In this document: in pieces, positions 11,592 to 24,228 of the stretch
How the letters are laid out: the number at the start of each line of letters is the position of its first letter
How positions within the stretch are numbered: the stretch's first letter is position 1
Source: Bathymodiolus brooksi
Taxonomy: Eukaryota; Mollusca; Bivalvia; Mytilida; Modiolidae
Length of the DNA: 64,000 nt
Direction of reading: 5' to 3'
Assembly: GCA_963680875.1 (NCBI GenBank)
Contig: OY804578.1
Coordinates: 99,911,689 to 99,975,688, forward strand
Position numbers and translations under genes: made by a program
Notes under the pieces: model-generated
The model's input: only the letters and a program-made list of their open reading frames with translations
Database searches by the model: none
What the model was told of the DNA's origin: nothing

Positions 11592-12299
11592 AAACTGTCT
11601 TTGTGTAGTTTTTTTTTCTATGATTCACACACTTTGTCAACTGTGGTGTAAGATATACACTCAACAAGTGTAGTATTTATCACTAGTTAAACAATCCATT
11701 ATAATCATTATAGGTTTTTTTTTTTCTCCAATACAAACAGTGGATTTCTTTTCTCTCTCTAATACTGTATCACCCTCTTATAATCCAGTGTGAAGGCCAG
11801 TGGATAAAATTGATGACCAGTGGCCAAGAGTCATCCGAGGACATGGCCAGTCTGGTGAAACAGACAATAAAATACCACTTACATGCAAGAATGACCACTG
11901 TAGGATGGCCAGTTAAGGTTACGACCTGACCCAATTCGACCTCTGTTGTGCCTAGTGACCCAAGAAGCTTAAATACACCTTGGCTTAATTCATATAGATA
12001 TGTGTAAACTACAACTCAGCAGTTTATTCTGAGGATCACCAGAGGGAAAATGATTGATACTCAATTATGGAGAGAAAAAAATACACAGGAATTTGTCAAT
12101 ACTACAATTACTAGATGAATCATACTGTAATCAATAAAGTATTCTCTGGTCAACTGTTTTTATCAGGTTATTCTTTAATATATTGTTACAAACATCTTTA
12201 TAATAGACCAATAATTCTAATCAAATCTCGTTTTCTCTTTGAGGATTTTTTTATCAGTTCTATTATCCGTTTCTTTTAAATATCATTAACGTTTCTAAC

Positions 12300-12399
12300 C
12301 TTGTTAATATTGAACATATAAAACAATCTTTTCATTGTCAACTTTTCTTGTTTGTTTTTCTTCTTCACTTCAATGGTTGACTTTGGGACGTTTTCTTTA
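12300..12399 (-). CDS. Candidate internal exon of the minus-strand gene, Lys-rich
   Basis: Acceptor ttcattttaattttgcag is excellent; the donor AACAAG/GTTAGA is acceptable. The block is 100 nt: one nucleotide of a split codon plus 33 codons. It begins KENVPKSTIEVKKKNKQEKL and ends RLFYMFNINK. The basic, polar stretch followed by a hydrophobic segment looks like real protein, and the complementary strand is a pyrimidine run with no coding look. If the donor is not used, the frame ends seven codons later at a stop. It joins in phase to 11129-11176. Function unknown. Confidence 0.5.
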
Positions 12400-12549
12400 C
12401 TGCAAAATTAAAATGAAATTATTTGAGTTATTTAAAGATTTTGTATTAAAATGAAATATAAACTGCCTTTTAGAAAAAAATTAAATTCTAATTTAACAGC
12501 AGAAGACTAAAATTAAATTGATCACAATTTAATCTAATTTTTGGGGATT

Positions 12550-12650
12550 AGGGTAATGGTGATTAATGCCACTTTCACAAATATTTCAGTTATATTGTGG
12601 CGGTATGTTTTATTGGTGGAGGAAATCAGAGTACACAGAGAAAGTCACCC
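12550..12650 (-). mobile_element. SINE core and tail fragment
   Basis: Tail and core of the main SINE (gattaatgccactttcac, ttatattgtggcggta, ttttattggtggaggaaatc). The tRNA head is absent. Confidence 0.6.
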
Positions 12651-13164
12651 ATAACTATTTTTTTTAGACAACTGGAGACACAAATAAAACTATAACCAGA
12701 GGCCCATGAAGTATGTTATTGTTATTCTACATTACACCCATATTTCATATTTAGTAACTACTACATGCCCCATGGCAGGACATTGTGGATAATAAATAGT
12801 ACAAAAATCAGACAGCTTATTGGAAGACCATCCATAATCCATATCTGCAAACGATTTCTTAGAAAATTTAGCAATATTTTGTATCTTGCATGAATCTCTA
12901 TTTCAGGACAGCTATATCGCAAGTGTAAATGATTTTGGAGACTAATAGCAATTCAACTGACAAAGACACTAAAGGTACATATTAAATGGACAAGGTTTGG
13001 ATAGGTTCATAGACTGTCATATGTGTGTTTGCAACAGGTACACACAAAAAGCTTGAAACAAATTTATAAAGGAAAAGTTTGACCGCATAAACACACATTA
13101 AGACAAAATACCAATTCAAATTACAATCTGGGTAGACAAAACAACACCAGAATTAGAAAAGAAG

Positions 13165-13810
13165 TATGCCCCCGAACTTGATAATTATGGACAAAGTTGT
13201 TTTGTTAGGAGTGAATTTTAAAACATGAAGTGTGTCTGTAAGACACAAATAATGCTCCCGCCTGACCATCAAAATCCTGTGGAAATGCACACCTCCATTA
13301 TGTGTATAAACATCCTACAAAATATTAAAGCTGTAGCTCCAAAACTGTAGGAGATAGCCGGACAAACCATGTTCCCTTTATGCAGCTAGTACGAAAAAAA
13401 TGACTTAAGTCCAACTACCTGTCATTTTGAGAATATTTTAAAAAAAATCAAAATCCTGTGGACATGCACATCTCCATTATGTGTATCAACATCCTACAAA
13501 ATATTAAAGCTGTAGCTCCAAAACTGTAGAAGGAGATAGCCGGACAAACCATGTATCTATATCCGGACGGACGAACAAAATGACTAAGTCCAACTACCTG
13601 TCATTTTGAGAATATTTGATGAAAATCAAAATCCTGTGGACATGCAGACCTCCATTATGTGTATAAACATCCTACAAAATAAAGCTGTAGCTCCAAAACT
13701 GTAGGAGGAGATAGCCGGACAAACCATGTATCTATATCCGGACGGACGAACGGACAGGGGTAAATTAATATCCCCCCCCCCCCCCCCCAACTCTTTGACG
13801 TGGGGGCATA
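13165..13810 (+). mobile_element. TIR-bounded element containing tandem units (TATGCCCCC ends), copy 1
   Basis: About 646 bp, with inverted ends tatgcccccgaac and gtgggggcata. The interior consists of about three tandem units of 170-190 bp, each with 'caaaatcctgtgga.atgca', 'ctccattatgtgtata', 'aaagctgtagctccaaaact', 'gatagccggacaaacc' and 'tccaactacctgtcatttt'. It ends with a 'ggacggacgaacgg' run and a poly-C tract. A related but longer structure is at 28127-29072. No coding capacity seen. Confidence 0.6.
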
Positions 13811-14009
13811 AAAATTATCAGCCAATCAGAAACAACTAGTAGTACATAAAGGAGGAATTAGGTTGGGTCAATGGGTGGTTGTTTGGATTGCTACAAGTAA
13901 AAAGGGGAGATCATTATTAGGGTCAGAATATTGTTCTACCATCAACGACCTTTACTAACTAATGTTTATTAGTTGCCAAATTTTTTTCTTCCATGTACAT
14001 TGAATTCTA

Positions 14010-14104
14010 GTTTGTCAGTGATTTGCGGTAGGTCGGTGGTCTTCTGTGTACTCCGGTTTCCTCCACCAATAAAACTGACCACCACGATAACCCCCTCCCT
14101 CCCT
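14010..14104 (+). mobile_element. SINE core fragment
   Basis: Matches the SINE core (gtttgtcagtgatttgcgg, tactccggtttcctccacc, aaaactgaccaccacgata) and then runs into a poly-C/T tract instead of the normal tail. Confidence 0.6.
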
Positions 14105-14754
14105 CCAAACACAAGGCTCTCATTTGTGTCTCATGCTTTAATAGTCATGTAGTTAATACACTACATATAATACCTCCTCTCCCCCTTTTCATTCAGAGAT
14201 GTTATACCCCAAAGCAGACACAGTTTTACCACTCAGATTGGTATTTTATTCAAATCTTTTTTAAATTTCTGTGAAAAAAGATTGATCTATGACAAGTTAA
14301 CAGACACCAAAATTTAATACTAAAAAATATTTTAAATGGCCTTTGGCCATGTTTGCTAAAAAGACCACACAGTCTCTCAGATGGTTTTCTAATGTCTGTC
14401 AACTATCTCGGAGGGTTCAAAAATGTATTCTTTTTTTTAATATATATGATTTCATTCATTAGAAATTCAATAAATAATAGTTACATCAAGGATCATAAAT
14501 GGCCCTAAGTTATGTTATTAAAAAAGTTAGTAACCCTTAAGTGAATTTTATATATATAACAACAAAATAAGATTGGTTTTACAAAAGAAATTCATTAAGT
14601 TTAAGCTGTAATTAGTTACAAAAATAAAGTAAAAATCATAAATATCTTATTAAAAAAACTGTGAGCTTAGGCAAAACAAAGACCACAACCTTGTGAAACT
14701 TTTTATTTTATTTGACATAAAATCTGATACATGTAATTACCTGTATTGATGGTT

Positions 14755-14895
14755 TGGTTGATGGTTTATGGTGTTTAACTCCACTTTCTACAATATATCA
14801 GTTATATCGTGGCAGTCAGTTTTATTGGTGGAGAAAACCATCGACCTTCTGTAAGTCACTGACAAACTTTATAGCATAATGTTGTATTGAGTTAA
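14755..14895 (-). mobile_element. SINE, head-truncated
   Basis: Tail and core of the main SINE in reverse orientation, extending through gtcactgacaaactttata to the block next to the tRNA head, which is missing. Confidence 0.6.
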
Positions 14896-15877
14896 ATATT
14901 TATGAAGACATATACATGTATATTTAATAAACAAAATAGTACAAGGTTATGTTCTAGTTTTTCTAGGCAGACAGAAAATGATCAATTTGTATAAATATGC
15001 TGCAGTAATCAAATTTATGATGTCATAGGCAACAGACCTTTTGCATACTCCCAGCTCGATTCTAAAATTATGTTTTTACAGGAGTTATTTCCCTTTCAAC
15101 AGGCAAACTGGTACCCATTCTAGGGAGAGCAATGCAAAAGTGAAAGAATTTGAATATAATTTTCTTATAATTACGTAGATCTTTGAACCTTGTAAAAAAA
15201 ATCAGAGGCTAATTTGATAGCAAATAGAAAAATCAGAAGATGTTACATTAAAATTTTATACACAATATGGGAAAAAATATATGCTATTTTCTTATGAATT
15301 TTGCATGAAAGTGGACCATTTTGCTAACATTCAAGGGAAACAACTCCTTTAAAAACGTATAATTTCAGAAATTTTTCTAAAAAATCTCATTAGCATCAAC
15401 AGCCAACACCAGACAAAAAATTTGATTTTCAAACAAAATGAGGTATTTTCCTTATATGCTGGTAAAAATACTATTTATAAATCAAAATGTTATTTCAATT
15501 GAAATAAAATTATATAATTTTTGCTTTTTTTATTGTTATAAATTTGAATGCTTTGATACTTTTTAAAGAAATTGTTATTACAATTTTACTATAAATTTTT
15601 ACAAAAAGCAACAGAAGATATAAAATTTATTATGTAAAATTTATACTTTTCCATTCATACAGCAAAAGAAAGATTTTTTCCCCCTCAAAATAGCCAATAT
15701 ATTTTCAGACTCGTCACATAAAGGATCGTATAAGAACAATTCTTTTCACTTATTAAATATTCTGGTATGCATCACTAAACACTTGTTACTTCCTGTTCTG
15801 AACCAAGCAGACACATTTAATATTTCAGTAAATAAATTACGGTCAACTTAATTTAAAAATAGAAAAAAATTATTAAA
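14896..15877. other. No supported gene
   Basis: Very AT-rich sequence. 'acaggagttatttccctttc' (about 15079) recurs in part at about 36380 (agagttatttcccttt). This is a short shared motif of unknown meaning. Confidence 0.35.
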
Positions 15878-17025
15878 ACGAGACATTATTTCTAAACGCT
15901 TTATGAAACAGCATCAAATATGTAATTTTTTATCGACTCAGTAAAAAACTAGAGGCTCCTGGAATCGCTCATCTGGTTTTCAATTTGACATCGAAAGTTG
16001 ATAGAAAATGGGGGTGCTACACATAATTTTGAAAGTGGGCCACCCAAAGATCATTTAAACTCAAATTTCTGAGCAAAAGATTTAGATGTGATTTTTATCT
16101 CATAATATTCCTAAACGGAAATAAACTGGCTGAAAAAATCTCACAGAAAAACCCAGATTATATGTTAAACTACTCATTGCCATGTAGCTTCAGTTAAAAT
16201 TTGAGCTCATTTTGACTTATACTAAAGCAGCAATGGACAATTGAAGAAATTTCTAGTTTTAGTAAATGCAGCCATCTTGAATGGATGGCGAGGCTGTCGG
16301 ACACAACTTTGAAAGGGACCCACCCAGGCTTGGTTTAATTTGGTTCAGCTGTTTCAGAGGAGAATATTTAAATGTGATCTTTTATCAAAATATGCCTAAT
16401 TTGCATAATCGGTATAAATCGGCTGAAAGAAAAATTTCACAGAAAAAAACAGAATATATGTTAAACTGCTCCTTGCCATGTAGCTGCAGTTAAAAGTTGA
16501 GCTCATTTTGACTTATACTAAAGCAGCAATGGACAATTGAAGAAATTTCTATCTTTAGTAACAGCAGCCATCTTGAATGGAGGGCGGGGCTGTCAGACAC
16601 AATTTTGAAAGGGACCCATCCCTGCCAGGTTTGGTTTAATTTGGTTCAGGGGTTTCAGAGGAGAAGATTTAAATGTGAAAGTTTACGACGTATGACGGAC
16701 GGACGGACGGACAAGTGATGGCAAAAAGCTCACATGGCCTTTGGCCAGGTGAGCTAAAAATAGTCGACTAAATATAAAAATAAAATTTGTTTTTATTCAA
16801 ACGAGACATTATTTTTGAAACTTTATGAAACAGCATCACATATGTAATATTTTATTGACTCCGTTAAAAAAAAAAATGAGACATTATTTTAAATGGTTAA
16901 AATACACCATCACATAAAAAAAAAATATCGATTCAGCTAAAATAAAATAATGAGACATTATTATAAATGTTTAAAATACAGCATCATATTTATGTATTTT
17001 TATTTATCGACTTTCAGTAAAAAAA
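15878..17025 (+). repeat. Diverged tandem array interrupted by a transposable element
   Basis: Units of about 75-85 bp share 'gagacattatttnnaaa', 'aacagcatca.atatg' and 'tatcgactcagtaaaa'. One unit (about 15878-15948) lies left of the element at 15949-16760. Three (about 16800, 16878 and 16955) lie right of it. Confidence 0.6.
15949..16760 (+). mobile_element. Non-autonomous repeat element with internal 300-bp duplication
   Basis: Starts agaggctcctggaatcgctc and ends ggccaggtgagctaaaaa. Short inverted sequences (ctcatctgg, ccaggtgag) lie near the ends. Inside, a block of about 300 bp occurs twice, sharing 'gagctcattttgactta', 'agcagcaatggacaattga' and 'ttgaaagggaccca'. It ends with 'gacggacggacggacgg'. 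Open frames inside are not coding. Confidence 0.55.
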
Positions 17026-17507
17026 AAAAAAATGTGAATTATTGAAGTAATAATAAACGTATACATGACAAAATCCATTATTAATAGGAAGTAGAAACAT
17101 CTTAGATCTCGTGACAATGAGACAACAGGCATTGAAACAAATATCTTTTTCCTGGAAAATGTTCTTTTCTGCCTATTAACTGAAACACAACATCAAAAGC
17201 ATCGAAAAGTAAAAAAATAAAAATTCTATACATGTTAGTTAGTACCCAGACTTAATCAATATCAAACATAATAATATCACTGACACAATTAATAAACAAC
17301 AACTAGAATCAAGAGAGTCTCTGGGTATTTACTTCTGGCTGTTGTTACGGTCATGTTTGTGAAAAAATGTTCAAAGTTCAACAACCTTCAATTCGAATTG
17401 GGGGAAATTACATTGAAAAAAAACCCCAGTAGATATCTAATTTAGTGTGCACGTCACGTTTCCAGAATAACGTTCATGGGGTACTCTAATAATCAAAAGA
17501 TTGAAAC

Positions 17508-17531
17508 ACCAATCAATCAATCAATCAATCA
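17508..17531 (+). repeat. (CAAT)n microsatellite
   Basis: A run of about six caat units within accaatcaatcaatcaatc. Confidence 0.8.
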
Positions 17532-18700
17532 AAAAATAAATAAAAGTGAATTCTGACCATATTCATATCTACAATATATTTATAGAAACATTCCATCGTC
17601 CTGAATATGCACGAAATATTTGTTGATCAACAAACAATGAAAACAAATATCCTCTAAAATAGCCAAAAAGTCATAGCTGATAGAATGTAGGATTATACAC
17701 ACACGACACTATATCCTTCTGACCGAGTATGAAAAACAACCAACAATTTCACCACATATGGACATCTACAAGATATGGGGTAATTATATCCTCAAGGGCA
17801 GATGCCCGATGGGGTATTATTGAATTTTACTATAATTCTATGATTGATACACAATAATGGCTTTTTATATTTTAAGGTTAGGGGTCTACGAGGAATTTGT
17901 TTTTATCTTACAATAAAGCATGGCAGGAGATCCGATTACGTCTTAAAACAATTTGGTAAAAAAAAAAAAAAAACCAACATCCTGCAGATCAACAATGTTT
18001 TACACTGGAAGCATATGGGAAAAGTAAGCTGAACGCACATTACACTCTGTATTTGGACAATGAGACAGGCATACATGGATTTTACATTATTATGTCCAAC
18101 CCTACCCCTCCCACACTCCCTGCGAAGCTATTTGTTGGTTGGCCATGAAAAAGAGAGAAGGCATCCTAATAAATTTCTACATCAATCTGACAGAAGTGAT
18201 TCCATCAAGTATTTAAGACTCCCACTCGACAAAATAATATACATCACTAAAACCATTCTAGTGGTCCACAGGGACCTGTGATTTTCAAATGTATTCTATT
18301 CTGTAACAAATCAACCGGTAATTGTAATAGAATTGGACCATAATGTTTTTAAAAAGGGATAGTTAAGTTTCATTGTTGAAGAATCCAACAATCCATTGAA
18401 TATAATATATCATGCTGTGAAGGTTTTGTTTAAATTTAGTATAAATATTGTATGTAGTTTTTTTGCTCTTTTTATAATTCATTAGTTATTCACTGTAAGT
18501 TTGTGTTTATCACCAAAATGGGGAAAAAAACTGTTTTTTTCTGAAAATAGCAAAAGAATAAAAGAAAAAGTATAAATAATGCATAAAAAATATATATTTT
18601 AATGAACACAACTTTATAAAAAGAACAGGAATTAAATATTGATAGCCGGAAAGATAAAAAAAATTATTATTTTTCGCCAACTGACCTATTTTTGTTTTTC
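17532..18700. other. No firm gene; one weak plus-strand candidate
   Basis: A plus-strand frame at 18060-18281 contains a charged stretch (HEKERRHPNKFLHQSDRSD) and a pyrimidine-rich run before gcgaag that could be an acceptor, but no good donor. A possible plus donor AAAA/GTAAGC is at about 18024. I do not call a gene. Confidence 0.25.
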
Positions 18701-18756
18701 CGTGATATAGCTGAACAATTGCCGAGTTGGCATTAAACAACAATCACTCATTTACT
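18701..18756 (-). mobile_element. Second SINE-like tail family, reverse copy
   Basis: Reverse complement of the 4733 family: gtgatatagctgaacaattg, then ccgagttggcattaaacaac, then aatcactcattt. Confidence 0.5.
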
Positions 18757-18981
18757 TAAGCCATTTTTGTTTTTAACGAGATTGTTGGAGCCATCAACAA
18801 AATGATCAAGGATTACCCTTTTTTAAATAAATAAATGACTTCCAAGGGCGATGGATATTGTAGTATACAATAACACAGCTTAGAAACCAAAGCCTCTCCT
18901 TTCTCCATTATCTTTCCGTTCAATGTCTTGTATCGTAATAGGCCATTTTAAATTTATATGTTTTTCACAAATTTCTGCCAG

Positions 18982-19122
18982 AGAGCTGACCATTTATCTA
19001 TTTAAAACATACAGTGACATCAACTATATACTCTCTAAGGGAATAGGGTTCATAAATGATGAAGTGAAGAGATCTGATTGTGTTGTGGAGATTGGCAAGT
19101 ATCTCATATCAAACACTGCCAT
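18982..19122 (+). CDS. Candidate plus-strand exon, unrecognised
   Basis: The acceptor (atgtttttcacaaatttctgccag) is reasonable and the donor CCAT/GTAAGG is strong. The block is 141 nt and in one frame gives 46 residues with normal charge content, starting ELTIYLFKTYSDINYILSKG and ending EVKRSDCVVEIGKYLISNTA. It would join in phase to the plus candidate at 25644-25763. The minus strand of the same block is also open (FDMRYLPISTTQSD) behind a pyrimidine-rich acceptor, but has a weak donor and few charged residues. I prefer plus, with real doubt. Confidence 0.35.
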
Positions 19123-19469
19123 GTAAGGGAAACATCAATCAATAGACCATTGTCTTAACTCTCCAGATTAGTAGATCCAATGTCCAGAAACTGCATTAAC
19201 GAATTCAAAATTTTACGATTTATTAGATCTAAAATAGATCATATTATTGTATATCATACTTATATTCTATTGTCAAGTTTATGTAAATTATGTAACCGTG
19301 CCTCAGGTGGGTCTATTTTTATGGAAATAAAGCATTCTACAGTCAAAGGTCAATATTTTATAGGGTAAAGAAAGACATAAGATCTATTATTCAATTTGGG
19401 TGTTCCATAGATTTGTTCTATTTTCTATTGAATGTAAAATGCAAGGATAAAGCTATTCTTAGAATGTTT

Positions 19470-19640
19470 AACCATTTTTTTCATAATATTTCTAATCACC
19501 ACCACGGTGGTTAAATTTCTGCAAATTTTCTTTTGACTGCCATTAATGACGGAAATTAACTTTAAAAATATTTTGAACGTTTTGGTCATAGAAGCCGATT
19601 CTTCTTCTGCTACCAGTAGATAACAATATTTCTCCACTCT
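19470..19640 (-). other. Open minus-strand stretch of uncertain status
   Basis: About 70 codons open on the minus strand, including VEKYCYLLVAEEESASMTK. It contains the palindrome accaccacggtggt (about 19498). No splice signals or known motif, so not called as a gene. Confidence 0.2.
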
Positions 19641-20039
19641 CAAAAGTGAAATTTAAATATTTTTTTAAGCTTTTTAAATATTCCAGGAAGCATATATATA
19701 TATGCAAGGAAACTGATTATATGTCCCTCCCCATCCTGATCCTTATTTTGGATATTAAAATAAAGCTAACCAGTTAACAATTTTAAATGAATTAATTCAG
19801 CAAAACAAATGATTTCCCTACCTACCTAGTTATGCCAGTATTTATAAGGTTACACTTTATATTTCTTTATAAATTCAGCTGGTGTTAATTTTGTATTCAA
19901 ATTTAACCATTACTTACTCCTAGTTACCTCCATAATACATGAAGAATTGTATGAATTAATCTGTATTGCCATAGTAGGCTTCAATGGCAATACAAGATGT
20001 CCAAATGGAGCAAAAAAGGGTGCCACGATTCCAGATTAA

Positions 20040-20175
20040 CAAGTAGATTTTCTTAAACTAAAATTTGAAACATTTTCAAAGATGATCATATTTCTTTTCT
20101 GTCTTGAATCATGGCATCCTTTTTGGTTCAAGATTGAAAAGTAGATTTTTTTAAAACAAAAATTGAAACATTTTC
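20040..20175 (+). repeat. Diverged direct duplication
   Basis: Two copies share 'agtagatttt.tta', 'aatttgaaacattttc' and 'aagatg.tc.tatttctttt', about 100 bp apart. Confidence 0.6.
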
Positions 20176-20379
20176 GAAGATGGTCCTATTTCTTTTCTTT
20201 GAAATGAGTAAAAAGGTTTTAAAAATCAAAATCAGACTATACCTAACCACCTGCCTGAAAAAACAAGCTTGGCATGTATATAACTTGACTGTCAAGAGGT
20301 TTTACATGTACAACCATAAAAAAAGAAAATTTTATTGCATGTTTGAAATCTTGAGATATTACATCTTCTTTTAAACTTT

Positions 20380-21190
20380 GACAAAAGATTTCCCAACACA
20401 TTTAATTAGAAAGATTTTATCGTGCAACTTGCACGTAAAGTGGAGAGACACTTTGAAAAAGTATTGCATGTTTTACTTGTAAATTTCAAAATATTTTTAA
20501 CAACTCTTGTCTTAGTGAATATTTTTTTTTAATATAACAAGCCTTTGTAGAGTTTCTCCAATGTTAATCTGCAGATTTTCATTGGGTAAAAATCAGACCT
20601 TGTTAGCTGTGATTATTAACTAGATTTTAACCATAATTATTTTGCATGTTCAACAATTAATTAACAACAGTTTCAAACATTAAACTACATGAGACTTGAA
20701 AACTCATAAAAGGGTATTTCCATTTAAAGGGACATAATTAACTATAGATCATGGGCTATTCAATATTTCTTTTAAATGCCTTCTGATAATTTTTATGAGG
20801 TGAGAAGTCTATATGTTAACAAGTCTAATTGAAGTTTATTAAAAAAAAAAAAAGGTGGTGGTGGTATGTACATGCAATTTTTAAAAGCTGAATAGCCTTA
20901 CTCGTCAAAATGAACAGATATGACTCTCAGAAATTCCTCAATTATTGTTTTTTCAACAAAAAAAAACCCAAAATATATACGAAATTCTACAATCTGACAT
21001 TCACAAACTAAAAACTCTCAATTAAAAGTGAATACTGGAGAATTGCAGACAGGGAAACAGAAAATACTTATTTTGTAACAAAAAAGAAACTGAAGAAGAA
21101 TCCCACTATAATTTAAAATGCTATTTACAAATATATCAAATACTTGAAAAAAAAAATTTCCTCAGTTAAGAAATTATTACTTTGAAATTG
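20380..21190. other. No supported gene
   Basis: AT-rich with homopolymer runs; nothing recognised. Confidence 0.4.
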
Positions 21191-21194
21191 ATCA

Positions 21195-21252
21195 AAGGGT
21201 TATAGTGTTTAATGCCAGTTTCAACAATATTTCAGCTATATTGTGGCGGTTC
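21195..21252 (-). mobile_element. SINE tail fragment
   Basis: Reverse tail of the main SINE (tagtgtttaatgccagtttc, caacaatatttcagc, tatattgtggcgg), followed by a long T run. Confidence 0.6.
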
Positions 21253-21666
21253 TTTAAAATGGAAAGAGAATACAAGTTGCTGTTCATTTTTTTTTTTTTT
21301 TTTTTTTATTATACATACACGTGTTGATTTTGTAAGTTTTAGATCAAATCTTTATTATATCTGAATAAAAATAACTGAAAATGGAAATGATCCGAGATTT
21401 ACAACAAAAAATCTTAATATCTATATTTAAACAAGTCCTAGGGCAAACGGTATGATAAAATTTAACATCAATGAATAATTAAATTGTTGAATTTTCTCAT
21501 GTACACAATTTTAAGAAAACGAAATTTGCTTAAATCACAAAAGCTCTTTATTAAATAGTAAATGACTCTAAAGCCATTTGTTAAGGTCTTGAAGTTCTTG
21601 GATATATTTCTATAACTGTACTCACAAAGTATTTAAGTATTTACTATTACATTAAGGTACACATAC

Positions 21667-21779
21667 ATTGGGCATATTTGTTGCTAAACAGTACAGCATA
21701 GTACGTGAAGAGTCAATAGGCTCCAAGGAGACAAAATCACTCCCAAATTGCTTAGGTTCAATATCTAGAATATCTGCAT
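21667..21779 (-). CDS. Candidate exon of the minus-strand gene, acidic
   Basis: The acceptor has a long pyrimidine run (tttctttattctttttctg, then aaatatccag). The donor is AAT/GTATGT. The 113-nt block encodes an acidic peptide, DADILDIEPKQFGSDFVSLE, followed by PIDSSRTMLYCLATNMPN. If the donor is not used, the frame closes five codons later at TAA, so this could be a terminal exon. It starts with two nucleotides of a split codon, which does not match the end of 22671-22804, so an exon between them would be missing. The opposite strand is also open but lacks a donor. Family unknown. Confidence 0.5.
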
Positions 21780-22054
21780 CTGGATATTTCAGAAAAAGAA
21801 TAAAGAAATTTTGATATTTTAAGAAATCAACTCTTCAAGTGATTCTTCATCTTACTTTTCACTGATTAATTGTTTTTTAATGTATGTATTTACAAAATGA
21901 TTCCTAAAAAATATAAATTTCATAAAAGCAAGCTTATTCTGTCAAAACTCTTTTCCTCACATTTTAGCCAATCGAAAAAGCATAAAACATTCATATAAGG
22001 TTATATAAACAAAATATATAAAGACCATTTATAAGTAATGAAAAAATGACGTTT

Positions 22055-22378
22055 TAGACCCTTTTTTTCACCACTTCTATCACACTCCCACTCTACTCTA
22101 GGTTCATTACATGCAAGACAGTTTTAGGGTGTGAAATTCTATTTAAGTCATATTAAAATCAGTAACTTTGATCAAGACATCCTATAACACCCCCCCCCCC
22201 CCCTTTTTTTTTTCTTCCTTTTTTTTTTTTTTTTTTAGATCTGTGTTCACAACTTCTCGCACATTCCCACTCTATTCCAGTTTCATTCCATGCAAGAGAA
22301 TATTTGCATGTGAAATTTTATTTAAGTTATTATAAAATCAGTAACATTGATCATAACCCCCCCCCCCACTCTTTTTCC
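22055..22378 (+). repeat. Tandem duplication of about 190 bp with poly-C/T tracts
   Basis: Two units share 'acactcccactctact', 'ttacatgcaagac' and 'aaaatcagtaa..ttgatca', each followed by a long C run and then T run. Confidence 0.65.
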
Positions 22379-22670
22379 ATTTTTTTTTTTAAATCTAGCA
22401 GACTGTCAGAAAAGTTACAGAAAGTTAGAAAAGTCATTCTACACTTTTTGAAATAATTAGGTTTTGATGTTCAAGTCTATTAAAAGCCATTTTAACTGTT
22501 CCACACTAATTCTTAAAAGGCACGTTATATTTAGTCCTGTTATCAGACAAGTTATAATAGCAAATAAGATTAAATGGTTTAATAACAAACAAACGAAAAG
22601 TTTTCAACAAAGAGAAATTTATTCAAATTCATATTACAAATATTAAAACTTTGCAGACATAATACCTTAC

Positions 22671-22804
22671 CTGTCAGAATCAGCTGATATCTGTCCCAGA
22701 CAGATTGTTACCTGTACTGTCTCACCTGTCACCATTATACTTACCGTACCTATCGATTTTTGGAGACATTCACTATGACAACTCGGCAGAATTTCGTACA
22801 CATT
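22671..22804 (-). CDS. Candidate exon of the minus-strand gene
   Basis: The acceptor (acagtgtcttag) is only fair. Two good donors exist: ACG/GTAAGTAT at 22745 gives a 60-nt exon, and GACAG/GTAAGG at 22671 gives 134 nt. The frame is open throughout and reads NVYEILPSCHSECLQKSIGT, then VSIMVTGETVQVTICLGQIS, then ADSD. It starts in phase 0, matching the end of the candidate exon at 25662-25757. The Val/Thr-alternating part looks like beta strands. The plus strand is partly open too but has no donor. Unrecognised. Confidence 0.45.
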
Positions 22805-24228
22805 CTAAGACACTGTTAAATGCTTTAAATCTTAACTTTTTTTCAATAGCAAGAGGCAATGAAATTAATTGATTGGTTTTGATTCAATGGCATAAAAGTC
22901 TCGATTGATGAATGTTTTTTTTAAAAGCTCGATTTAAATTGCTTCAGTGAGCAGAATATGTGATCTACCTGATGTAATTGATCTTAGAGAGAAATTAATA
23001 TTACCTGGTCTTGTCAAAGGTAAACTGATAGCTAATTCTCAGAAAGGGTTACTTCATTTAGAAAATCTATATGACGGCTTAATGGACATGACACGGAACC
23101 AATAATGGGCCACTACCAATGATAAAAAATAATAATAATAAAAATCCCTTATCACACCCAATCTATTTTTAATGGCACAATTCTTTTTTACTCAGATAAC
23201 TTGAATATCTGGTTAATTCAATGGACAGCTTAATGGACATGAAACCAATAATGGGTCACTACCAAAGATATAAAAATAAAAATCCTTTCCTATCACACCA
23301 ATCTATTTTTAATGGAACAATTCTTTATCACTCAGATAACTTGAATATCTGGTTAATTCAAAATAAAACTATTGTAAATATTTCAGTGACTAGAAGCTCA
23401 TTTAGTTATAATCATAGATTGCAAGCCCAAATCTAGTAATACTGTCAAACTGGCCTTAATGGTCACCTACTGTAAATGGCCAGCTTAAAACCCTTCCCTA
23501 CCTCATTCACGTGTTATTTTAACTCAAATAAACGGTTACCTCACTAAAGCCATTAGTGGACACTCAAAGTTTATCCCATCGTATCAGTCTACCGAAATTT
23601 AAAGGTCACCTTTCTTCTTGTGCTTTAAAATATAAATTGGTAATTAACTTTTGAGGTGTTCTCAATACAAGATTATACCAATTAAGCTATCAAATTATTG
23701 AATAATTAACTAATTAACCAGAAATAGTTTTTAAAAAACACACAGCATTACAATGTTACTGCTATGTCATGACCTTGTTTAAAAAAATTAATTGAATTGC
23801 TTCAAGGAAACTTAAGTTAGTGAGCAGAAACCTGAGAAATAGGCCTTTTTCTGCAAATTGAAGAGGCACAACTACAGAACAGAAAAAGTGTTAAAGTCGA
23901 AAATCTAAATTGGCCTGCTTTTCATGACCCTATACCAGGTGTATAAATGTGATTTGCTTAAGGGGAACTATGTTTTTAAATAGAAATCTGAGAAATTGTC
24001 TGTCTTTCATCGTCCATGTCCATGTATATAATTTTCAAATGATTTGTTTCAGAGGAACTTAAGTAAATGAACTGAAACCAAATGCATACTTAATGCCTTC
24101 CAGACATTTATGCAGATGGGCCATTTGAAACTTTTGGAGCCTTTAATTCCTTGTCAGGTTTGGAAATGATCTACAAAGTTTTTAATATTCAGTTACATTC
24201 CAATATGACCATAATTTTACATTACAGC
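22805..24228. other. No supported gene; local duplication
   Basis: A block with 'ggacatga.acggaaccaataatggg', the 'ctatttttaatgg' stretch and 'ctcagataacttgaatatc' occurs twice (about 23080-23215 and 23221-23355). Nothing else recognised. Confidence 0.5.

Noticed and set aside
17100..17200. Minus-strand exon with acceptor tgatgttgtgtttcag
   Set aside because: Two minus frames and one plus frame are open, but no usable donor exists on either strand.
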